Assembly (NCBI GenBank): GCA_937892865.1 | Contig: CALBJG010000057.1 | Location: forward strand, 1-9,247 | Direction of reading: 5' to 3' | From: an uncultured Clostridia bacterium | Lineage (GTDB): Bacteria > Bacillota > Clostridia > Oscillospirales > Oscillospiraceae | Length of the DNA stretch: 9,247 nt | Shown here: positions 5,224 to 9,247 of the stretch, one piece after another | How the letters are laid out: every line of letters starts with the position of its first letter | Numbering within the stretch: position 1 is the first letter of the stretch | The notes under the pieces: model-generated | Told to the model about the DNA's origin: nothing | Seen by the model: the letters and a program-made list of their open reading frames with translations, nothing else | Database searches by the model: none | Program-made: the position numbers and the translations under genes

Positions 5224-5811
5224 TCAATCAATCGCCACAAACTCGTCTTCGCTGATGTACATCGTTTCAATCCCCCTTGCCGCAATATCCGTGCAGAATC
5301 CAAGCGCCCTCCAGTTTCCATTGTCCTCCTTGCACAGAAGCATGGCGCAACTGCCAATCTCAAACCCATGCCCCATTTTGTCCTTCAGAACCTGAACGAG
5401 TTGCCCAGGATGATACTCAGAGGGTTTCTCAGGCTCTTTTCCCATCAGGCGATCCAGCGCAATCTTGGCCCCGGTCATTACATCAAACTCATCATCCTCA
5501 TGGCAAATCGCCTCTGCCCTGCCAACCGCTGTCCCGCTCTTGTAAAGGACGGCGTTCGTGGTTTTGCCGTCGTTTACGATAACGATTTTGAATTTGCTGG
5601 CATCCGGCACCTTGGATTTCACGGGTTCAAGCCAGTCGGCATGAAAAACATAATTCCGGGTTCCTTGCAGTTCAAAATTGGTTTCACTCCAAGCATTGTC
5701 GATTTTGAAGAACTTCCCGCAAAATTCTTTCTCGATGTTTGCGATCCCGGTTTTCCTGAAAGTCAAGCCTTTCTTAACGCGAACCACATCTCCCACATGG
5801 AACTTACTCAT
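5224..5811 (-). CDS. SH3/KOW-like domain phage protein, 195 aa
   Basis: The ATG at 5811-5809 is chosen because a GAGG lies nine bases upstream and the start overlaps the preceding stop by eight bases; twelve further upstream in-frame codons lie inside that gene. Residues 1-60 look like a small beta-barrel of SH3/KOW type: SKFHVGDVVRVKKGLTFRKTG and a closing VFHADWLEPV. Residues 68-125 form a middle domain, KIVIVNDGKTTNAVLYKSG then GAKIALDRL, which I recall from Clostridia phage proteins. The C-terminal part, from EYHPGQLVQVL to EDEFVAID, may be a second barrel. Such domains bind RNA, DNA or protein, and I cannot say which applies. No catalytic residues stand out. Confidence 0.78.
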   Translation of the reverse strand: MSKFHVGDVVRVKKGLTFRKTGIANIEKEFCGKFFKIDNAWSETNFELQGTRNYVFHADWLEPVKSKVPDASKFKIVIVNDGKTTNAVLYKSGTAVGRAEAICHEDDEFDVMTGAKIALDRLMGKEPEKPSEYHPGQLVQVLKDKMGHGFEIGSCAMLLCKEDNGNWRALGFCTDIAARGIETMYISEDEFVAID

Positions 5812-6118
5812 TTTCTTCTTCCTCCATTTCGTCTTCGATTTCGTCACGTTCTTCTTCTTCGCTTTTCGTCTTTCGCATTCTCTCCGATATCGCTTGCCGC
5901 TGCTCTTCAGTTAGGTTCCTCTTGATCGGGGGCCGCATCCGCAGCCACGAAGCAGGGCATTTCAGATACAGGCATCCGTCATTCTCTTCCGGCTTCGCAA
6001 TGATCTCTACCTCCTCCGGGTACTCCTCGGCCCACTTCAGAAATCTGGTTTTCCACTTCTTTTCGTCCGTGCTTACCCGCATAACGCGGTCATCCATGTA
6101 CTCGCAAGCAGTCTCCAC
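5804..6118 (-). CDS. Conserved hypothetical phage protein with acidic C-terminus, 104 aa
   Basis: The start is uncertain. GGAGG at 6134-6130 points to the GTG at 6118-6116 (spacing 11), used here; a TTG at 6136 overlaps that site, and an ATG lies at 6097. The body has KKWKTRFLKWAEEYPEEVEI, LKCPASWLRMRPPIKRNLTEEQ and then AISERMR. The tail is a run of mostly glutamate and aspartate. The W-x(2)-R/K-x(2)-KW/L-x-EEYPEEVEI and SWL-x(2)-RPP-x(4)-LTEEQ segments are shared by proteins I recall from Firmicutes phages without known function. The C-terminal acidic tail may be protein-binding. The next gene starts inside this stop. Confidence 0.78.
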   Translation of the reverse strand: METACEYMDDRVMRVSTDEKKWKTRFLKWAEEYPEEVEIIAKPEENDGCLYLKCPASWLRMRPPIKRNLTEEQRQAISERMRKTKSEEEERDEIEDEMEEEENE

Positions 6119-6163
6119 CTTTTTGTTTTCCTCCAAACATCGTATTTTGCTTTGTTTTATTGG

Positions 6164-6394
6164 TCAAATTTCCGTTTTCTCGTTTCGGTTGAGGAAATCC
6201 CTATACCCGGCGATGTAAGCCGAATTTGCAACCGATTTTGCAATTATTTTCGTATGCCGCTGATGCCAGCGGATCTGCTGTCTGTTCTGCCGCAGGATTT
6301 GACGGTAGCAGGAGCGCATATAACACATGCCGCCGAAGAACCCGATTGCCGCTACCGGGAGGGCGCACAGCAGGATAATCATGATGCCTCTCAT
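6164..6394 (-). CDS. Small single-pass membrane protein, 76 aa
   Basis: An ATG at 6394-6392 follows AAGGGG by eight bases and the RuvC-like stop by two bases; an in-frame TTG at 6400 has weaker support. Residues 3-26 are hydrophobic (IMIILLCALPVAAIGFFGGM) and form one membrane helix. The remainder is strongly basic (RSCYRQILRQNRQQIRWHQRH), so the tail should face the cytoplasm and could contact nucleic acid or acidic phospholipid. This is the second small membrane protein of the region. No known family is recognised. Confidence 0.8.
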   Translation of the reverse strand: MRGIMIILLCALPVAAIGFFGGMCYMRSCYRQILRQNRQQIRWHQRHTKIIAKSVANSAYIAGYRDFLNRNEKTEI

Positions 6395-6396
6395 GT

Positions 6397-6882
6397 TCAA
6401 TTCCCCTTTTCCTTCTTGTCCAGCCAGGTTGTACCCACGGCATATGCCGCCCAGGTGTCAGCAGCGAACCCGTAAAACCAATCGGGGTTCTTCTTTGTGC
6501 CTTTCCCACTTTTCAGGTCATGCTGTGCGAAGCGGTCTATGAGCGCTTGCCTGATGTTGGTATCCTTCGCCTTACTGTCGTGGCAGATCGTTGTCTTTTC
6601 CTCGATGCGGTAAATGTAATCAACCGGGAAATAGTTTGCCTCTGCCGCCTCCGTCAATCGCCCGATCATCACGCAAGTGTCGAACACGCTTTTCCCAACA
6701 GCCATTCCGTAGCTGGCTACCATTTCGATGACAACAGCATCAATCTTTGTGTCCCCTGCGTGGCGATAAACATAGGCAAGAGCATCCTTGTTCGGAACCT
6801 TCCCAAACTCAATCGGCCTTCGGTCATCGTCTATCAGACAGTATGCCGTGTACTCGTTGCCAGGATCGTAAGCAAGAATCAT
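6397..6882 (-). CDS. RuvC-like Holliday junction resolvase, 161 aa
   Basis: The protein belongs to the phage RuvC-like group of crossover junction endodeoxyribonucleases with an RNase H fold. It would cut four-way DNA junctions made during recombination or replication. It begins MILAYDPGNEYTAYCLID, with catalytic-type D6 in the first strand. The family signature EMVASYGMAVGKSVFDTC follows at about residues 53-70 (E53), then IGRL. The conserved DSKAKDTNIRQALIDRF (102-118) and a GFAADTWAAYAVGT end (D142) complete the acidic set. The ATG at 6882-6880 overlaps the stop of the MazF-like gene by four bases, with GGGGGAG upstream. A longer frame extends upstream to 7200 but is out of phase with the real MazF-like gene and is rejected as a start. 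All expected acidic positions are present. Confidence 0.92.
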   Translation of the reverse strand: MILAYDPGNEYTAYCLIDDDRRPIEFGKVPNKDALAYVYRHAGDTKIDAVVIEMVASYGMAVGKSVFDTCVMIGRLTEAAEANYFPVDYIYRIEEKTTICHDSKAKDTNIRQALIDRFAQHDLKSGKGTKKNPDWFYGFAADTWAAYAVGTTWLDKKEKGN

Positions 6883-7349
6883 CCCTTGTTCTCCCCCGTC
6901 AGCGCGGCCCCCATCCAGTTCTGCGGCTGAGAATAAGTGTGGAACTCTCCCTGCCCCATGAGTACATGCCCAGGATAGTGTACCGGCTCCGGCTGCTGCC
7001 ATGCGTTTTGCTCCATCCCGCATTGAACCTTGATCCCGTCGCACACAGCGTTCATGTAGTAGTTCGATGCCAGCACGCCGATAGGCCCAGCAAGGCTCGT
7101 CTGCTTTACGCTGTTCACCGTCTCGCACAGGGCATAGCAATCGGCAAGGATTTCCGTTTCCGTAAAAGCTGCCGCAGGAATCTTTACATGCTGCGGACAC
7201 GGCTTCGTATCATACGCAACCAGCCGAACACCCGTCACATACATGCTCGTCCCATTCCAGAAATCGTTGCTCACAATCAGTACAGGCACTTTCCGATCCC
7301 GGCCCATCGCGTCCCGGTACAGATTCCAGTAAACCTCTCCACACTTCAT
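6879..7349 (-). CDS. MazF/PemK-like protein with C-terminal extension, 156 aa
   Basis: Residues 1-93 resemble the MazF/PemK (CcdB-fold) mRNA-interferase family. GEVYWNLY at the start, VPVLIVSNDFWN (21-32), QHVKI (53-57) and ADCYALCETVNSVKQTSLAGPIGVL (in pieces: 69-93) line up with the usual G-D-I-Y, RPVLVISND-x-x-N, P-x-HV and S-x-x-L-x-E-Q-x-R-T-x-D-x-x-R-L-x-x-x-IG positions. The arginine normally before PVL is valine here, and the usual threonine of the core strand is not evident, so nuclease activity is doubtful. About 60 further residues have no counterpart in classical MazF. No antitoxin-like gene is adjacent; the neighbours are DUF551-like and RuvC-like. AAAGGTGAG lies before the ATG. 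Confidence 0.78.
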   Translation of the reverse strand: MKCGEVYWNLYRDAMGRDRKVPVLIVSNDFWNGTSMYVTGVRLVAYDTKPCPQHVKIPAAAFTETEILADCYALCETVNSVKQTSLAGPIGVLASNYYMNAVCDGIKVQCGMEQNAWQQPEPVHYPGHVLMGQGEFHTYSQPQNWMGAALTGENKG

Positions 7350-7376
7350 AATCTCTTTCTCACCTTTCTCTTTGTT

Positions 7377-7610
7377 TTAATCTTTCGGTTTCTTTGGCGG
7401 CTCATTGAGGTACGCCCAAGCAACCACGTCTTCACTCATGTACTCGTCAATCGGCGCAAAGTCACAATATCGAAACCACTTCCTATGCGCGTCGATCCAT
7501 CCCTCCCCAACAAGCGCATACCCTACGCAGATCTGAACCCGTTCTCCGGGGTCTGGCAAATCCTTCGGGTTCTTCTCCAGCAAGTGCCACTCTGTTGAAC
7601 GTTTAGGCAT
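7377..7610 (-). CDS. DUF551-like small protein, 77 aa
   Basis: The ATG at 7610-7608 overlaps the helicase-loader stop by eight bases and has GGAGG eight bases upstream, inside the loader's GGS codons. The protein has TEWHLLEKNPKDLPDPGERV early, a central tryptophan turn (EGWIDAHRKWFRY), and ends VVAWAYLNEPPKKPKD. These resemble the DUF551 pattern of a WxPxxExLP opening and a W-x-PLPEPP-type end. The match is weaker than for the protein at 1806-2264. It is too short to hold a catalytic site I can identify. A 27-base gap separates it from the MazF-like gene. Function is unknown. Confidence 0.7.
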   Translation of the reverse strand: MPKRSTEWHLLEKNPKDLPDPGERVQICVGYALVGEGWIDAHRKWFRYCDFAPIDEYMSEDVVAWAYLNEPPKKPKD

Positions 7611-8430
7611 CCTTGCTACCTCCGGTGATTCTGTAATTCATGTTCGTCCCCCGTTCGATACTAATCGTGAACCCCTTCGCCCTTTCATACACCCGCGAAA
7701 ACGTTCCATCGTCAACTGGCATCAATTCATCCTCCAGATACCATTCCGTGCTGATGATCGTCGCTTTGTTCTGGATGTACCGCTGGTTCAGGATTTCAAA
7801 CAGCACCTTTGCTTCTGCATCGGATACGCTGATTTCCCGATGCCCCTGTTGCTTGAACAGATCGTCAATGTACAGAACATCAACATCCACGAACGGTTCC
7901 GCAAGCCCATCAAATGTTTCTGGATCATTGGCGTATCCGCGAAGTTTCCTGCTCTCCGTCACCCATTGCATGTAGATGACCGGAACCCCTCGGTTCAGAA
8001 GCGCCCCACACAGCGCCGTACACAAATGCGTCTTGCCAGATCCCGGCTGTCCCGCAATGAAGAACCACGGAAGTTTCTCACCAGCCGCCTTTGCGTCAAA
8101 GTACGCCTTGCCATAAGCAATCGCGGTGTTCTTCATCCTCTCTTGCCATTCGCTCTTGGCAGAGAAATTCTTGAACGTTTTGCTCTGGATCTCTCTTTCA
8201 AGGCCGCTCCTCTTGATCCTCCAATTCGCTTCTTTCACCCTTTGGCACTCGCACGGAACCCATCCGGCCCCCGGCTCCGGTTCCCACAGCCCCATATCCC
8301 GGCACTTTTCGCACTTGTACTTCGGATAATCAAAGGTCTGTGATGTCGTTTCCGTTTTCGTCGTACTTGTGTCCGACGAATCTTGGCTTGAGGTTGTAGA
8401 CTGTCCGTGGGCCTTCATGATCCTTTCCAC
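7603..8430 (-). CDS. DnaC/DnaI-like AAA+ helicase loader
   Basis: This ATPase would load the replicative helicase onto origin DNA opened by the initiator upstream. With the start at GTG 8430, residues 1-35 are a Ser/Thr-rich linker, then a four-cysteine zinc site (C40, C43, C60, C62; YKCEKCRDMG and CEC). Walker A is GQPGSGKTHL (127-136), Walker B is VLYIDDL (185-191), the sensor-1 region is ATIISTEW (223-230), and a likely arginine finger is in SRVYERA (R246 or R250). Length is normal for phage DnaC/DnaI proteins. Its start is doubtful: a perfect AGGAGG lies 30 bases before the GTG, ACG is correctly spaced after that site, and ATG 8418 is a further option. It overlaps the initiator gene by about 100 bases. 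Confidence 0.9.
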   Translation of the reverse strand: MERIMKAHGQSTTSSQDSSDTSTTKTETTSQTFDYPKYKCEKCRDMGLWEPEPGAGWVPCECQRVKEANWRIKRSGLEREIQSKTFKNFSAKSEWQERMKNTAIAYGKAYFDAKAAGEKLPWFFIAGQPGSGKTHLCTALCGALLNRGVPVIYMQWVTESRKLRGYANDPETFDGLAEPFVDVDVLYIDDLFKQQGHREISVSDAEAKVLFEILNQRYIQNKATIISTEWYLEDELMPVDDGTFSRVYERAKGFTISIERGTNMNYRITGGSKDA

Positions 8431-9247
8431 GATTGCCTGAATATCTTCCGTTTGCGCTCACCTCCTGTGCGTTATCGTATTCATCGTTCCAGCACTCCCC
8501 GTTCAGCCACGTTGCTGGCTCCTTCCGATAACCGTCGTTCCAGTTCCTTGATTTGTGGTACTGTTCAACCCCGTCCATGATCTTCTTGAACAGTTCCTCG
8601 TCCGGGTGGATTTTCGTAAACGCCTTTTCTGCCGCTTTCCTTCCCTTCTTGTTCCCGTATGCTTCGTAAAAGGCAACAAACATTTCTGTAATACGTTCTT
8701 CCTTCTTCTCCTTTTCCCCACACCCCTTATTCTTATCTTCGTTATCTTCTTCCCCGTTTCTGCTCGGTGGTAATATATTATTATTTATATATATAGGGGA
8801 TATTGAAGAGTTAGGGGGTATGGGGGGAAGGGAAACATTATGCGTTACACCCGTGTTACATGTAACGCTGTCTGTAACGCTGTCTGTAACGCTTTCGGGC
8901 GTTACATCTGCGTTACAGCGCGTTACACTTGCGTTACACTCACGTTTTCTTGCCCGATATTCGGCAACTCTTTTCCGCGTTGCGTCCCGTTTCCTTTGGG
9001 CATCTGATTCTTCGGAATATTCCGATTCGTCGTTGTATTCTTCACCATAGAAACCGGTTTCTTCTGGTTGCTGATACTCTTCCCAGTTCTTGATTGTAAT
9101 AACTCCTTCGTCCGAAACCAGAACCATAGAATACTTTTCAAAGAGATATAATGCCTTTAGAACATCATCCACAGACTCACGCAAAACGGGAGACAATTCA
9201 TTCGGCGTATATGGTACGTCATCCGTCACGTAAAGAGCGCCGTTGGA
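8330..9247 (-). CDS. Phage replisome organizer (replication initiator), 5' end missing
   Basis: The frame is open to the right edge, so the GTG at 9229 is an internal valine and the 305 visible residues are the C-terminal part. The visible start SNGALYVTDDVPYTPNEL, then VDDVLKALYLFEKYSMV and ITIKNWEEYQ, is the end of the N-terminal winged-helix phage replisome-organizer domain. Residues 85-185 are a low-complexity linker (basic, then Val-Thr and Asn rich, then acidic). The C-terminal domain begins near EMFVAFYEAYGNKKGRKAAEKAF and contains PATWLNGECW, typical of such proteins. It should bind origin DNA and recruit the helicase loader encoded next. The linker coding DNA itself contains a probable origin (nine repeats plus an A/T tract). 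Confidence 0.9.
   Translation of the reverse strand, partial: SNGALYVTDDVPYTPNELSPVLRESVDDVLKALYLFEKYSMVLVSDEGVITIKNWEEYQQPEETGFYGEEYNDESEYSEESDAQRKRDATRKRVAEYRARKRECNASVTRCNADVTPESVTDSVTDSVTCNTGVTHNVSLPPIPPNSSISPIYINNNILPPSRNGEEDNEDKNKGCGEKEKKEERITEMFVAFYEAYGNKKGRKAAEKAFTKIHPDEELFKKIMDGVEQYHKSRNWNDGYRKEPATWLNGECWNDEYDNAQEVSANGRYSGNRGKDHEGPRTVYNLKPRFVGHKYDENGNDITDL
8461..8466 (-). promoter_or_regulatory. AGGAGG Shine-Dalgarno site inside the initiator gene
   Basis: A perfect AGGAGG lies in the initiator coding region and is in position to start the helicase loader. The TGA directly after it closes the loader frame upstream, and the following in-frame codons include ACG (8451-8449, nine bases from the site) but no ATG, GTG or TTG until the GTG at 8430, 30 bases away. 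Confidence 0.55.
8771..8795. other. 25-bp pure A/T tract, probable DNA-unwinding element
   Basis: The plus strand from 8771 to 8795 contains only A and T (TAATATATTATTATTTATAT and five more bases), in a region of about 50% G+C. It codes for a stretch with YINNNI in the initiator linker. It lies 46 bases from the first repeat of the iteron block. Origins of the lambda O type place iterons beside such an easily melted tract within the initiator gene. The role is inferred from position and composition. Confidence 0.7.
8842..8938. repeat. Iteron block: nine copies of GCGTTACA / TGTAACGC
   Basis: On the plus strand the copies start at 8842, 8853 (GTGTTACA, one mismatch), 8861, 8873, 8885, 8899, 8910, 8920 and 8931. 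Copies 3-5 are inverted (TGTAACGC) and the other six are direct. Centre-to-centre distances are mostly 10-12 bases, close to one helical turn, so a protein could bind them on one face. Copies 2 and 3 form a perfect 12-base palindrome, GTTACATGTAAC (8855-8866). On the coding strand the same 8-mer is read as Cys-Asn-Ala, Val-Thr and Ser-Val-Thr, in three codon registers. This indicates selection on the DNA. I propose these are initiator binding sites of the phage replication origin. Confidence 0.85.

Noticed and set aside
6883..7200. N-terminal extension of the RuvC-like frame
   Set aside because: It lies out of phase inside the MazF-like gene, is not RuvC-like, and the ATG at 6882 has a good ribosome site and the family's normal MILAxDPG start.
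7350..7376. Antitoxin gene or promoter upstream of the MazF-like gene
   Set aside because: The gap is 27 bases and holds only the ribosome site; the 77-aa gene before it looks like DUF551, not an antitoxin.
6747..7598. 283-codon open frame on the plus strand
   Set aside because: It is antisense to the MazF-like, RuvC-like and DUF551-like genes and has no family signature.
8842..8938. CRISPR array
   Set aside because: Repeats are only 8 bases, occur in both orientations, have 0-6 base gaps instead of spacers, and lie inside a coding frame.
8842..8938. Val-Thr-Asp-Ser protein repeat as a functional peptide motif
   Set aside because: The underlying 8-mer is read in three codon registers that give different dipeptides, so the DNA rather than the peptide is the conserved unit.
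9227..9229. GTG start of the replication initiator
   Set aside because: The frame stays open to the window edge, and the residues before the GTG (SNGALY) belong to the conserved domain, so the true start lies outside the window.

Overview
The window looks like the replication and early-gene module of a tailed phage or prophage of a Gram-positive, Clostridia-like (Firmicutes) host. The evidence is the gene content (replisome-organizer protein, DnaC/DnaI-like helicase loader, RuvC-like resolvase, XF1762, DUF551 and DUF3310 families), tight packing of small genes, moderate G+C, and very strong Shine-Dalgarno sites (AGGAGG/GGAGG) before nearly every gene. The genus is not determinable by eye. All genes lie on the minus strand, so transcription runs from the right edge to the left edge. 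Both edges cut genes. I see no RNA genes, insertion sequences, CRISPR array, clear promoter or clear terminator. No gene-free stretch exceeds about 60 bases, so the whole window may be one polycistronic unit.

Right end (7.6-9.25 kb): a 5'-truncated replication initiator (8330-9247) is followed by a DnaC/DnaI-like ATPase (7603-8430) that overlaps it by about 100 bases. Inside the initiator gene is a probable replication origin: nine copies of the 8-mer GCGTTACA (eight exact, one with a single mismatch) in both orientations at 8842-8938, a G-rich spacer, and a 25-base tract of only A and T at 8771-8795. The 8-mer is read in three different codon phases, which argues that selection acts on the DNA rather than on the peptide.

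Centre (3.1-7.6 kb): a DUF551-like protein, a MazF/PemK-like protein with no visible antitoxin, a RuvC-like Holliday-junction resolvase, two small single-pass membrane proteins, an SH3/KOW-like two-ended protein, several unrecognised small proteins, a ParB-like protein with a DGQHR motif, and an XF1762-family (GNAT-like) protein that lacks a standard start codon at the place homology requires.

Left end (1-3.1 kb): about fourteen small genes, many with cysteine pairs typical of zinc ribbons, a DUF551 fusion protein, a 24-residue membrane microprotein, a 42-residue membrane protein, and the first 29 codons of a DUF3310 protein. Genes overlap or abut by -26 to +60 bases. Several Shine-Dalgarno sites are embedded in the last codons of the preceding gene, so translational coupling is likely throughout.

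Working together, the initiator would melt the internal origin, the ATPase would load the host or phage helicase there, and RuvC would resolve recombination or replication intermediates. The remaining small genes are probably host-takeover or accessory functions that cannot be assigned from sequence alone.
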